From NCBI GenBank assembly GCA_030684645.1, contig JAUXUF010000406.1, positions 1 through 33,691 on the forward strand: 33,691 nucleotides of DNA, written 5' to 3'. Of this stretch, positions 25,012-33,052 are shown piece by piece; position 1 is the stretch's first letter, and every line of letters starts with the position of its first letter. Both the position numbers and the translations under genes were made by a program. Source of the stretch: Bacteroidota bacterium. GTDB lineage: Bacteria > Bacteroidota > Bacteroidia > Bacteroidales > Prolixibacteraceae. The notes below the pieces were generated by a model. The model did no database searches. It had not been told where the DNA came from and worked only from the letters and a program-made list of their open reading frames with translations.

Positions 25012-26040
25012 CATTTTTTTTGCCAGCAGAAAACTTTTTCGGTATTGACGGCTGTTTCCAAATGGTCGATCAGATGCTTGTCTTAAGTGAGATTTTTCTG
25101 GTTCAGGAGTATTTTTAATCACACGACAATCGTCTGAGCAGCATTTTTCAAATCTATCATGACATTCGGGACATTGAATAAACAACAAGTGACACATTTC
25201 ATTGGCACAGTTCACATGAACATCGCAGGGCTTGCCACATTGATGACAATGCGAAATAACCTGTCCGTTCACTGATTCGCCCAACCGTTCATCGAATACA
25301 AAATTTTTACCAATAAAATTCGATTTCAGGTTAAGTTGCTTAATTCTCCGGGCATATTCCAATATGCCGCCATGCAACTGATTTACATCTGTAAAACCCT
25401 GGTGTTTCAGGTACGCACTGGCCTTTTCACAGCGAATTCCACCGGTACAATAAAGTAAAACTTTCCGATCCTTTTGATCAGCAAGCATTTCGGTCACTAC
25501 TTTTATCTCTTCACGAAAAGTATCTGTTTCCGGACAAATGGCACCTGTAAAATGTCCGATCTCTGATTCATAGTGATTCCGCATATCAACCAAAACATGT
25601 TCGCCTGAATCAACTAAAGCGTGAAATTCTTCTGCGCTTAAGTGATGGCCAACATTGGTAACATCAAAAGCAAAATCATCTAGTCCATCAGCAACCAATT
25701 TAGGCCGAAGTTTAACAGTGAGCTTATAAAACGATTTCCCGTTGTCTTCAATGGCATATTTAATTGGAATCTGGTTGAAGATGTGATATTTGTTTAGGGT
25801 ATCGAAAAAAGCCTCCTTATTTGACTCCGGAACACTCATTTGAGCATTAATTCCTTCACGGGCGATGTAGATCCGGCCAAAACAGTTTAATGCAGCCCAA
25901 TCCTGATAAATCTGATCTCTAAATTCCTGTGGATTATCGATGATGTAATAGCGATAAAATGAAATGGTTTTTCGGATAAAAGGCTCATCCATCAGATTTT
26001 CCTTTAGTACCTTGCTATCAATGATGTTGTAAAGACGCAT
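25009..26040 (-). CDS. trhO: tRNA uridine(34) hydroxylase TrhO (rhodanese-domain protein, YceA type)
   Basis: The protein has 343 residues from the ATG at 26040. TrhO hydroxylates U34 in the tRNA wobble position, the first step to 5-methoxyuridine or carboxymethoxyuridine. An N-terminal acylphosphatase-like domain (FYRYYIIDNPQEFRDQI, then GRIYIAREGINAQMSVP, about 27-71) is followed by a rhodanese domain with the active loop CTGGIRCEKA (C198-C204). A C-terminal Cys-rich tail (CHQCGKPCDVHVNCANEMCHLLFIQCPEC) matches long-form members. A TTG ten codons upstream would add MLYLPQNIED, but the -7 box TATATTTG lies in that stretch, so the ATG is preferred. The dus gene follows, giving a two-gene tRNA-uridine modification unit. 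Confidence 0.93.
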   Translation of the reverse strand: MRLYNIIDSKVLKENLMDEPFIRKTISFYRYYIIDNPQEFRDQIYQDWAALNCFGRIYIAREGINAQMSVPESNKEAFFDTLNKYHIFNQIPIKYAIEDNGKSFYKLTVKLRPKLVADGLDDFAFDVTNVGHHLSAEEFHALVDSGEHVLVDMRNHYESEIGHFTGAICPETDTFREEIKVVTEMLADQKDRKVLLYCTGGIRCEKASAYLKHQGFTDVNQLHGGILEYARRIKQLNLKSNFIGKNFVFDERLGESVNGQVISHCHQCGKPCDVHVNCANEMCHLLFIQCPECHDRFEKCCSDDCRVIKNTPEPEKSHLRQASDRPFGNSRQYRKSFLLAKKM

Positions 26041-26058
26041 ATCTTCAATATTTTGCGG

Positions 26059-26066
26059 CAAATATA
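26059..26066 (-). promoter_or_regulatory. -7 box (TATATTTG) of trhO
   Basis: An exact TAnnTTTG match 18 bases before the ATG at 26040. It overlaps the possible upstream TTG start and so argues for the ATG. No -33 TTG is seen at 17-23 bases. Confidence 0.45.
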
Positions 26067-26494
26067 ACAAAACATACAGTTATTGCAGATAATTAGATCT
26101 TATAATATTGTTTGTGACAATAACACATCGGTAAAAGACAAAGCAGAAAGTCATATGAACATTACTCAGTATCTATTACATCTTCGTTTCAACTTGACAA
26201 TCTTCTTTCCACCTGACAATATAACTCCCATTCGATCCCATTTTCAAATCCATGAGGAATCAATCCATGAAATTCAGTATGATATTATAAAACATACTCA
26301 CTAAATAATAATGCTGATATACAGGATATTAGAAAATCAAATAATTCAAAAACAGTCCAACATTAATAAATTCTTAAAAAGAGTTAAAAAGAGTTATAAA
26401 ATAACTTTTATATTAGCATCATGAAAAACTGTTGAATCCTTTTCTCTTTTAACCAATTTCTATTTTCCGATCGAACTAAACTAATTTTGAAATG

Positions 26495-26525
26495 AAGGAT
26501 TATCAGGCTCTGATAATCCTTTTTT
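26495..26525 (+). terminator. Orphan plus-strand terminator
   Basis: AAGGATTATCAG (26495-26506) pairs perfectly with CTGATAATCCTT (26510-26521) over a three-base loop, and the T-run continues to 26525. No plus-strand gene lies upstream in the gap, so the transcript it ends is unknown. Confidence 0.85.
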
Positions 26526-26575
26526 ATTGCTAGTTAGACTTCCGGTTTCAACTGAATAACAGGTAATCTCTTTGC

Positions 26576-26618
26576 AAAAAAAAATCAACCGGATTAGTAA
26601 ATCCGGTTGATTTTTTTT
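26576..26618 (-). terminator. Bidirectional terminator after the DUF3276 gene
   Basis: AAAATCAACCGGATT (26581-26595) pairs with AATCCGGTTGATTTT (26600-26614) over loop AGTA, with A-run 26576-26584 on the left and T-run 26611-26618 on the right. It suits the minus-strand gene that ends at 26738. Confidence 0.88.
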
Positions 26619-26737
26619 AGAGTATTATGAAAATGGCAGTGAAATGAATAATCTCTTTTGATTTTGCACAAAAGATTGAGGAAAGCGAAAGTGTTTTTTC
26701 AAATTTCCTTCAGAAAAGAATAAACAAGTAAACGAAT

Positions 26738-27139
26738 TTAGGAGTTTAAATCGTCAAACTCCAGGTTGGCATAGTCTTTTGTAAAACTAACCTCCTCAAG
26801 AACCTTTTCTTCAGAACCTTTTGATTCATCGTCAGTTTGACTTACAAATTCGTCTTGCTGATTTTGATCAATGAAGGTGATTACTTCCTGTAATCCATCA
26901 TTGAATTTTTCAAAGTCTTCCTTATAAAGAAAAATCTTGTGCTTTTCGAAATGAAAGCTACCATCCTGTTCAAATCGTTTCTTACTTTCAGTAATAGTCA
27001 GATAAAACTCGTCTCTTCTCGTTGATTTTACATCGAAAAAATAGGTTCTTTTACCAGCTCTAACAGCTACAGAGTATATTTCTTCCCTGAATTTGCTGTC
27101 ACTTTCCAATCTGTCCTCATTTTTTTCAAAATCTTCCAT
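26738..27139 (-). CDS. DUF3276 / PUR-family nucleic-acid-binding protein
   Basis: The protein has 133 residues. The core about 17-95 (REEIYSVAVRAGKRTYFFDVKSTRRDEFYLTITESKKRF, then HFEKHKIFLYKEDFEKF) is the DUF3276 pattern, a PUR-alpha-like fold found across Bacteroidetes; a PUR protein in Borrelia binds DNA and RNA. The C-terminal third is acidic and probably disordered. It is likely a small cytosolic nucleic-acid-binding protein, but its targets are unknown. The ATG has an exact -7 box upstream and a strong terminator follows. Confidence 0.88.
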   Translation of the reverse strand: MEDFEKNEDRLESDSKFREEIYSVAVRAGKRTYFFDVKSTRRDEFYLTITESKKRFEQDGSFHFEKHKIFLYKEDFEKFNDGLQEVITFIDQNQQDEFVSQTDDESKGSEEKVLEEVSFTKDYANLEFDDLNS

Positions 27140-27175
27140 CTTGCTCTTTTTAAGTATATTCCATTCTTATTTGAT

Positions 27176-27183
27176 CAAAATTA
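27176..27183 (-). promoter_or_regulatory. -7 box (TAATTTTG) of the DUF3276 gene
   Basis: An exact TAnnTTTG match 36 bases before the ATG, in a very A+T-rich gap. No -33 TTG at the usual distance. Confidence 0.45.
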
Positions 27184-27250
27184 AATAAAAAAATCGAGAA
27201 TTATTAAAAAATGTTAACAAACACCCTAACATAAAATAAAACGACACGGA

Positions 27251-28066
27251 TTATTTACCAGTGTAATATTTTAATGCTTCAGGCAAGAAATTTTTGATTG
27301 CATCAATCCGATTCTGTTCCAAAGGATGGGTACTTAAAAATTCAGGTATTTTACCAGTCGAATTTGCAGCCATTCGTTCCCAAAAACCGATTGCTTCATT
27401 GGGATTGTACCCTGCAATTGACATGAACATAAGCCCAAGCTTATCTCCTTCATATTCCTGCTGGCGTGAATATGGCAACATTACCCCATACTGAGCGCCC
27501 AATCCATAAACGGATTGAAAAATAGCTTTTGTTTGCTCAGGTTTGGATTTGATGGCTTCTGTAAGGGCTATTTCGCCAAACTGTACCAACATTTGCTGGC
27601 TCATCCGTTCATTTCCATGACGAGCCACTGCGTGTCCGATTTCATGGCCCATAACAACTGCCACACCAGCATCATTTTTTGTCAAGGGCATAATGCCGGT
27701 ATAAAAAACCACTTTTCCACCAGGCATGCACCAGGCATTGAGTTCTTTATTTTCCACCAGGTTAAACTCCCATTTAAAATCAGCAATCCGGTCTGCATAT
27801 CCGTTATCCCGAAGATATTTTTCAACCGCCACTGACATTTTTGCACCAACCCGTTTGACAATATCTGTTTGCTCCTTATTGGTTGAAAGTTTATTGTCTT
27901 TCAGAAACTGACTGTAGTTCGTCAAACTCATTTCGACCATATTGGACTCAGGCAAAAGACTGACCTGTTTACGGCCAATCAAAGGGACTGTACTGCAGGA
28001 CTGTGTAAAAATAATGAATGAGAAAAACCCTGCTTTCATTAGATTCCGGCTAAATATATTTTTCAT
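27251..28066 (-). CDS. M48 family zinc metalloprotease, lipoprotein
   Basis: The protein has 271 residues. A lipoprotein signal peptide ends at QSC (lipidated C24). The peptidase domain (about 65-265) has the zinc motif HEIGH (141-145) and the downstream glutamate ligand in SRQQEYEGDKLGL (E204), then FLSTHPLEQNRI, as in periplasmic M48 proteases of the LoiP/BepA/YggG type. These degrade damaged or misassembled outer-membrane proteins. It should be anchored to the envelope. The start is an ATG with a TATATTTA box 22 bases upstream. A terminator separates it from folD, so it is its own unit. Confidence 0.93.
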   Translation of the reverse strand: MKNIFSRNLMKAGFFSFIIFTQSCSTVPLIGRKQVSLLPESNMVEMSLTNYSQFLKDNKLSTNKEQTDIVKRVGAKMSVAVEKYLRDNGYADRIADFKWEFNLVENKELNAWCMPGGKVVFYTGIMPLTKNDAGVAVVMGHEIGHAVARHGNERMSQQMLVQFGEIALTEAIKSKPEQTKAIFQSVYGLGAQYGVMLPYSRQQEYEGDKLGLMFMSIAGYNPNEAIGFWERMAANSTGKIPEFLSTHPLEQNRIDAIKNFLPEALKYYTGK

Positions 28067-28088
28067 AAACTGTTCTTTTATTCGATTC

Positions 28089-28096
28089 TAAATATA
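28089..28096 (-). promoter_or_regulatory. Possible -7 box (TATATTTA) of the M48 protease gene
   Basis: Seven of eight positions match TAnnTTTG, 22 bases before the ATG. No clear -33 element. Confidence 0.35.
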
Positions 28097-28111
28097 AATA
28101 AAATGAAACAG

Positions 28112-28132
28112 AAAAGGCGCTGAATCAGCGCC
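28112..28132 (-). terminator. Terminator after folD
   Basis: GGCGCTG (28116-28122) and CAGCGCC (28126-28132) form a perfect G+C-rich stem over three bases; on the minus strand four U follow (28112-28115). It lies 25 bases past the folD stop codon. Confidence 0.8.
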
Positions 28133-28157
28133 CATCTTTTATTTCAGAAGTGATCTG

Positions 28158-29027
28158 TTAAGTTCTTTTTTTTGATGCAAGCAATGTATTCAGCAAAAGT
28201 GAAACCCTTGTCATCGGACCGACACCTCCCGGTACAGGAGTAATGTACGAACATTTGGGTGCAACTTCATCGAATTTCACATCGCCTTTCAAGCGCCAGC
28301 CCGATTTGGTTTCAGTAGCTTTTACCCGGGTAGTTCCAACATCAATAACCACGGCTCCTTCTTTCACCATATTGGCTTTAATAAATTCAGGAGAGCCCAG
28401 GGCCGCAATCAAAATATCGGCTTCGGCACAAACTTTTTCAAGGTCTTTGGTTTGACTGTGAGCAACTGTTACCGTGGCATTTACGCTCTTTTGCGACATC
28501 AGTATGCTCAATGGACGGCCCACAATATTACTTCGTCCAACAATCACACAATTTTTGCCCGAAGTCGGAATTTGATATCTTTTCAATAATTCGACAATGC
28601 CATATGGAGTTGCAGATAAAAATGCTGGCATACCCAAAACCAATCTGCCAATATTTTCAGGATGAAAGCCGTCAACATCTTTGCGGGCATCAATAGCTTC
28701 GATAATTTTGGGTTCCGAAATATGTTTGGGTAGAGGCAGCTGCACAATAAAACCATCCAGATCGGCATCATTATTTAACTCATTGATCTTGGCAAGTAAT
28801 TCTTCTTCAGTCACATCATCGTTGAAACGAAAAAGAGATGACCGAAATCCTACCTCTTCGCAATCTTTGATCTTAAATGCAACGTAAGTTTCGCTGCCCC
28901 CGTCATGTCCCACCAAAACCGCGGCCAGATGAGGCGCTCTTTTTCCTGAAGAAATCATAAGTTTTACTTCTTCAGCAATTTCTTTTTTTATTTCATCGGC
29001 CGTTTTCTTCCCGTCAATTAAAATCAT
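28158..29027 (-). CDS. folD: Bifunctional methylenetetrahydrofolate dehydrogenase / methenyltetrahydrofolate cyclohydrolase
   Basis: The protein has 289 residues, the standard FolD length. It interconverts 5,10-methylene-, 5,10-methenyl- and 10-formyl-tetrahydrofolate in cytosolic one-carbon metabolism. The catalytic YxxxK is present (Y48-V-A-F-K52), as are [13 protein letters not shown] (about 91-103), [14 protein letters not shown], the NADP-loop [12 protein letters not shown], and [15 protein letters not shown] near the end. The ATG lies 17 bases after the ffh stop codon, so the two genes are co-transcribed. Confidence 0.97.
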   Translation of the reverse strand: MILIDGKKTADEIKKEIAEEVKLMISSGKRAPHLAAVLVGHDGGSETYVAFKIKDCEEVGFRSSLFRFNDDVTEEELLAKINELNNDADLDGFIVQLPLPKHISEPKIIEAIDARKDVDGFHPENIGRLVLGMPAFLSATPYGIVELLKRYQIPTSGKNCVIVGRSNIVGRPLSILMSQKSVNATVTVAHSQTKDLEKVCAEADILIAALGSPEFIKANMVKEGAVVIDVGTTRVKATETKSGWRLKGDVKFDEVAPKCSYITPVPGGVGPMTRVSLLLNTLLASKKRT

Positions 29028-29044
29028 AGGTAATAGTTTAGCGA

Positions 29045-30376
29045 TTATCTTTTTGGACCGGCATTTCCCATCATGCGGTTCATGTTTTTTCCCTGGGAAA
29101 CGACACGCATCATTTTACGGGTTTCAGAAAATTGTTTGATTAACCGGTTTACCTCCTGAATATTGGTACCCGAACCGTCAGCAATTCGTTTGCGCCGCGA
29201 ACCATTCAAGAGATTTGGATCTTCCCTTTCGTTCGGTGTCATCGAATAAATGATAGCTTCAATATGTTTAAACGCATCGTCTTCAATCTGAACATCTTTC
29301 AATGCCTTTCCCATTCCAGGGATCATTCCTGCCAGGTCTTTCAGGTTTCCCATTTTTTTGATCTGCTGAATCTGTTTCAGAAAGTCGGAAAAGCTGAACT
29401 GATTTTTTGCCAGTTTTTGCTGAAGTTTTCTTGCTTCATCTTCATCAAAATGTTCCTGAGCTTTTTCAACCAGTGAAACGATGTCACCCATACCAAGAAT
29501 ACGGTCGGCCATACGTTCAGGGTGGAAATTATCTAGCGCTTCAAGCTTTTCACCGGTTCCTACAAATTTAATTGGCTTATCGACAATCGAACGGATTGAC
29601 AAGGCAGCACCACCACGGGTATCACCATCCAGTTTGGTCAATACCACACCGTCAAAATCGAGCCTGTCATTAAATTCCTTTGCCGTATTTACAGCATCCT
29701 GCCCGGTCATGGCATCAACAACGAACAAAATTTCATGAGGTTTGACCGCATCTTTAACAGCGCTGATTTCGTTCATCATTTCCTGATCGATAGCTAAACG
29801 ACCAGCGGTATCGATAATCACCACATCATTGCCCTGCAATTTTGCCTGACGAATAGCTTCCATGGCTATCTTCACCGGATTCCGGTTACCTTCTTCGGTA
29901 TAAACCGGAACATTGATTTGCTGTCCAAGTATTTTCAACTGTTCGATTGCAGCAGGCCGGTATATATCACAGGCAACAAGCAATGGACGCTTGCCTTTTT
30001 TGCTTTTCAGCAATAAAGCCAGTTTTCCTGAAAAGGTTGTTTTTCCGGAGCCTTGAAGTCCTGCGATCAGAATAACGGAAGGGTTTCCTTTTAAATTGAT
30101 GTCCACAAATTTTCCACCCATCAGTTCAGCCAACTCATCGTGTACGATTTTCACCATTAACTGGCTTGGCTTCAACGAATTTAAAACATCCAGACCAAGA
30201 GCCTTTTTCCGGACATTTTCTGTGAAAGACTTGGCTATTTTAAAGTTGACATCGGCATCAAGTAACGCGCGACGCACCTCTTTAAGGGTTTCTGCTACAT
30301 TAATTTCGGTAATTTTACCCTGACCTTTCAGCAGTTTAAACGACCGTTCCAGCTTTTCATTCAGATTCTCAAACAT
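29045..30376 (-). CDS. ffh: Signal recognition particle protein Ffh
   Basis: The protein has 443 residues, of the usual length. Ffh binds signal sequences of nascent membrane and secreted proteins and, with SRP RNA and FtsY, delivers ribosomes to SecYEG. The N domain (1-95) is followed by the GTPase domain with GLQGSGKTT (106-114), [20 protein letters not shown] and FVGTGEK, then the Met-rich M domain with [18 protein letters not shown] and the C-terminal [10 protein letters not shown]. It heads an operon with folD and has a well-spaced promoter. Confidence 0.98.
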   Translation of the reverse strand: MFENLNEKLERSFKLLKGQGKITEINVAETLKEVRRALLDADVNFKIAKSFTENVRKKALGLDVLNSLKPSQLMVKIVHDELAELMGGKFVDINLKGNPSVILIAGLQGSGKTTFSGKLALLLKSKKGKRPLLVACDIYRPAAIEQLKILGQQINVPVYTEEGNRNPVKIAMEAIRQAKLQGNDVVIIDTAGRLAIDQEMMNEISAVKDAVKPHEILFVVDAMTGQDAVNTAKEFNDRLDFDGVVLTKLDGDTRGGAALSIRSIVDKPIKFVGTGEKLEALDNFHPERMADRILGMGDIVSLVEKAQEHFDEDEARKLQQKLAKNQFSFSDFLKQIQQIKKMGNLKDLAGMIPGMGKALKDVQIEDDAFKHIEAIIYSMTPNEREDPNLLNGSRRKRIADGSGTNIQEVNRLIKQFSETRKMMRVVSQGKNMNRMMGNAGPKR

Positions 30377-30414
30377 ATCTTTTTATAAGATTTTCAATTT
30401 GTATAAAACTCCTG

Positions 30415-30449
30415 CAAAAATATAAAAATATGCCATAGAGCTCTTCAAA
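30415..30449 (-). promoter_or_regulatory. Promoter of the ffh-folD operon
   Basis: On the minus strand TTTG (complement of 30446-30449) and TATTTTTG (complement of 30415-30422) are 23 bases apart, a full Bacteroidetes-type pair, 38 bases before the ffh ATG. Confidence 0.55.
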
Positions 30450-30660
30450 CTTAAGATTTAAAAAATATTCTGTTTTTGAGGGTTACCTTTTCCGAATTCC
30501 GGGAATAAAAGAGCGTAGTAAGTTCTTTATATCAAAGACTGGCTTATTACAATGCTCTGAATGAACAAAAGAAAAAGACCTTGATAGAGAAACATCAGCA
30601 TTGTCTTTTAGTCAGAGAAAAAAAGACCCTTTTTTACGAATCGCAATAATGTAGATTATT

Positions 30661-30680
30661 AGGGAGCCGCCAGGCTCCCT
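30661..30680. terminator. G+C-rich hairpin after the alpha/beta hydrolase gene
   Basis: AGGGAGCC (30661-30668) pairs perfectly with GGCTCCCT (30673-30680) over GCCA. The plus side is followed by TCTACTTTTT; the minus side has no T-run. It may end the hydrolase transcript poorly, or a short plus-strand transcript better. Confidence 0.5.
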
Positions 30681-30783
30681 TCTACTTTTTATAGCCGTCA
30701 TGAGTAACCTTTTTGAAGGGCCAAAAACGGAAATTAATCAGGACTTTATGGTAATTGAAACAAGATCCCTTGTCAGTGGAATA

Positions 30784-32424
30784 CTATCTGACAATCTTAA
30801 CCGGGTAGGTTTTCGAATTCCAGGCTTCAAATTTGTTGGTCGTTACAATATCCAGCTGCCTTTGTTGGCTATTCCTGAACCAGATAACCGTTGCATCTGT
30901 TGGATCTGCCTTCGCTTTTACCCCACCGGAAACGATGATCTGAACTGCGGAACCGTTGGCAACTTCATAGTAGATTGGCTTCAAATCAGCATTTTCAGAA
31001 ATAGTGAGTTGACTGGATGGCAATGTCACAGAAGGAGCAGTTTCTTCATAAAAAAACTGGGTAACCTGATTGGTTATGGTATCCATGTAATGGTTTAATG
31101 TCTTGTAATTATCAAGTTCCGGCTCATGTCCGAGACCTTTAAATGAAACCAACCGGTTTCGGATACCAAGCATCAGAAGCCGGTCATGAATTGACTTTGA
31201 ACCGTACATCTTATCCATTAGCATCCGGTTAACCAACATTGAATTCTTAAACGGATGATCATATTCATAGGGGACAATCTCATCGGCAGTGCCATGAATC
31301 GACAACACAGAAATTTTGTCGTTTTTGTCAATAATGTTGAGATCAGCGACTGCGCCCCACATATTGGCAACCGCTTTAATGGTAAATTTTTCAGTGTATC
31401 TGTTTCCTGATTCTTCAATTTTTGAAACTATTCCTTCTTTGTCAGCTTCTTTAATTCGTTCAGGACGTTCATCATTATTCATAAATGCCACATTAATCGA
31501 TGCCACCGCACCGGCACTGGTTCCACCCACATAAACCTGATTGGGGTCAATTCCGAGTCCTTTAGCATTGTGGGCGAGATACCTAAGCGCTGCATGGGCA
31601 TCCTGAACTGCGCGGTAACCACTCATTTCAAGATCGCTTGGAAGAAGCTTAAAACCCAGGCGGTAATCGATCGATGCGACAACGTACCCACATTTGGCCA
31701 GCGAAGTCGCCAGTGATTGTTCTGCTGCCGACTCTTTGCTTCCTATGTAAAAAGCACCACCATGAATGAGCATGACCAAAGGCCTGTTTTTAAAGACATC
31801 GGTTTTAGGATAATAAATATCCAGGTTCAGGTTCATTAATTCAGGATCATTGAAAGATTTGACCAAACCCTTTCCCAACACCTCAATGTAAGGATCGTCG
31901 GTATAAGGCGAATTTGTCCATAGTCCTTTTGCCTTGCCATATAACAGGTTACTTTTTACTTCTACCCTGCTGAATATTTCCTTCTGATACCGGTTCGATG
32001 GGGATATTTTAACTTCAGGACGAAGAGCAAAACTCAGACTCGTTTTAGGGCGCCAAAAGAAAAATCGTTTCTTTTTATTCATCAGGAACAAAGTTCCGTC
32101 GAAAGTAGAGGCATTAAAATGTGAAGCTTTCAATTTCCCCAGATACAAATCGGATTGAAAAAAAAGCTGACTTCCGGTCGTAGTCAGTGAAAAAGAATGA
32201 CTTTCCTCTACCGCTTTTCCCCTGTTTAATACAAAGTGGCCCTTCAAAATATTCGAATCAGACGCATCAGCTACCAGAATGAATTTATCGCTACCGATTG
32301 TTCCGTCGTAAATACCTTCCTTAGGAAAATTATTTTGCGCCACAACACCTGAGCCCATTGCCGCAATGAACAATAAAATCATCAGGAAGGCCTGAATCGT
32401 AATTGAATTTTTAGACTTTATCAT
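30784..32424 (-). CDS. Secreted alpha/beta hydrolase (carboxylesterase/lipase type) with extra N- and C-terminal domains
   Basis: The protein has 546 residues, with a signal peptide (about 1-29, ending VVAQ). An N-terminal beta-rich region (about 33-140) reads as strands in a small barrel and is not part of the catalytic fold. The hydrolase domain (about 195-460) has the oxyanion loop HGGAFYIGS (221-229), nucleophile GTSAG (S303), the acid D381 in HGTADEIVP and H433 in GLGHEPEL: the triad of the hormone-sensitive-lipase/BD-FAE class. A C-terminal stretch (about 465-546, PSVTLPSSQLTISENADLKPIYYEVANGS) looks Ig-like, but it does not end in a clear sorting signal. Substrates are probably ester-linked acyl or carbohydrate groups; the exact one is unknown. 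It is a single gene. Confidence 0.85.
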   Translation of the reverse strand: MIKSKNSITIQAFLMILLFIAAMGSGVVAQNNFPKEGIYDGTIGSDKFILVADASDSNILKGHFVLNRGKAVEESHSFSLTTTGSQLFFQSDLYLGKLKASHFNASTFDGTLFLMNKKKRFFFWRPKTSLSFALRPEVKISPSNRYQKEIFSRVEVKSNLLYGKAKGLWTNSPYTDDPYIEVLGKGLVKSFNDPELMNLNLDIYYPKTDVFKNRPLVMLIHGGAFYIGSKESAAEQSLATSLAKCGYVVASIDYRLGFKLLPSDLEMSGYRAVQDAHAALRYLAHNAKGLGIDPNQVYVGGTSAGAVASINVAFMNNDERPERIKEADKEGIVSKIEESGNRYTEKFTIKAVANMWGAVADLNIIDKNDKISVLSIHGTADEIVPYEYDHPFKNSMLVNRMLMDKMYGSKSIHDRLLMLGIRNRLVSFKGLGHEPELDNYKTLNHYMDTITNQVTQFFYEETAPSVTLPSSQLTISENADLKPIYYEVANGSAVQIIVSGGVKAKADPTDATVIWFRNSQQRQLDIVTTNKFEAWNSKTYPVKIVR

Positions 32425-32587
32425 TTGTGTCTTTCGGTTTGTTCGCTAAAACTGAATAAATGTAAAACATTTGTTAATTGTTATCTGCAAAATAAACTCA
32501 TTTTACCGGACAGAACAATTTTTTAACCGCAGTTCAACTTTCCCTTATACTTTTTTTTACCTTCAAACCGTTAAATATTTCCGGACA

Positions 32588-32878
32588 ATGAGGTGTTTTT
32601 TGTGTCTTATCGGATTTTCTGCAATTTTGGCATTTTATCTCAAAATTCAGCAACCTGCGTTACAGTCTTCTCTCGAAAAAGGCTTTAAAAAAAACAGTTT
32701 CGAATATCCTTCAAACTATCCGTTATCAGCTATCGAGAATACAGTATCCGGAATTTTTTATTTGAATGGCAATCAAAAGAATTATCAGCATAAACGACTG
32801 AATCCAGTTAAAATTAAAATGATTCATTCAATTATTCATTTGTCAGAAATATCCGGAGCCATACCTTTCATTTTCTGA
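32588..32878 (+). CDS. Possible small protein with one N-terminal hydrophobic helix (doubtful)
   Basis: From the ATG at 32588 the frame gives 96 residues with a hydrophobic start (MRCFLCLIGFSAILAFYL) and an ordinary-looking remainder. No family is recognised. A TTG start 39 codons upstream is less likely. Right after its stop, another frame (about 32823-33033) codes for a hydrophobic stretch FVFAVSIFSIIVGGIFVLIE, so this could be a decayed or frameshifted membrane protein, or chance. The 628-base space between the hydrolase and the transporter otherwise holds only A+T-rich sequence and a TATTTTTG box (32933-32940). Confidence 0.25.
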   Translation: MRCFLCLIGFSAILAFYLKIQQPALQSSLEKGFKKNSFEYPSNYPLSAIENTVSGIFYLNGNQKNYQHKRLNPVKIKMIHSIIHLSEISGAIPFIF

Positions 32879-33052
32879 ACAAGAGTACCAGTTTGTTTTT
32901 GCTGTATCAATTTTCTCAATCATTGTGGGTGGTATTTTTGTGTTGATTGAAATCACAATATTCATGCCTTCTTTTCTTTTCAGGTGCAGTTGTGAATCCA
33001 TTGGCTGGTATTCTGTACCATTAAATATTACTTAATTCATACAAAAAACACT

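Larger units (their letters stand above)
26071..26737. other. Long intergenic gap with two terminators, no supported gene
   Basis: This 667-base gap is very A+T-rich. The only open frame of any size on the plus strand (26083-26304) starts with TTG, has no family resemblance and is not accepted. A tandem pair of AAAAAGAGTT (26376-26385 and 26386-26395) precedes TAACTTTT (about 26402), a near -7 box. Two terminators stand at 26495-26525 and 26576-26618. A small plus-strand RNA ending at the first one is possible. Confidence 0.5.
30377..30783. other. Intergenic gap upstream of ffh, with hairpins
   Basis: This 407-base gap has no supported gene. It holds the ffh promoter, a possible long-range stem with ACAATGCT (30549-30556) against AGCATTGT (30597-30604) and GACT (30537-30540) against AGTC (30610-30613), and a G+C-rich hairpin at 30661-30680. 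I looked for the small SRP RNA here and did not find its conserved loop. Confidence 0.5.

Noticed and set aside
26083-26304. Open frame of 73 codons in the gap upstream of trhO
   Set aside because: Starts with TTG, has ordinary A+T-rich chance composition and no recognisable domain; the orphan terminator is 190 bases away.
30450-30680. Small SRP RNA gene (ffs) next to ffh
   Set aside because: No GGAA tetraloop with the conserved flanking bases; the stems present do not match the SRP fold.
30700-31098. Open frame of 132 codons on the plus strand beginning with ATG
   Set aside because: Mostly antisense to the 3' end of the alpha/beta hydrolase; no family resemblance and no promoter, despite a hairpin just upstream.
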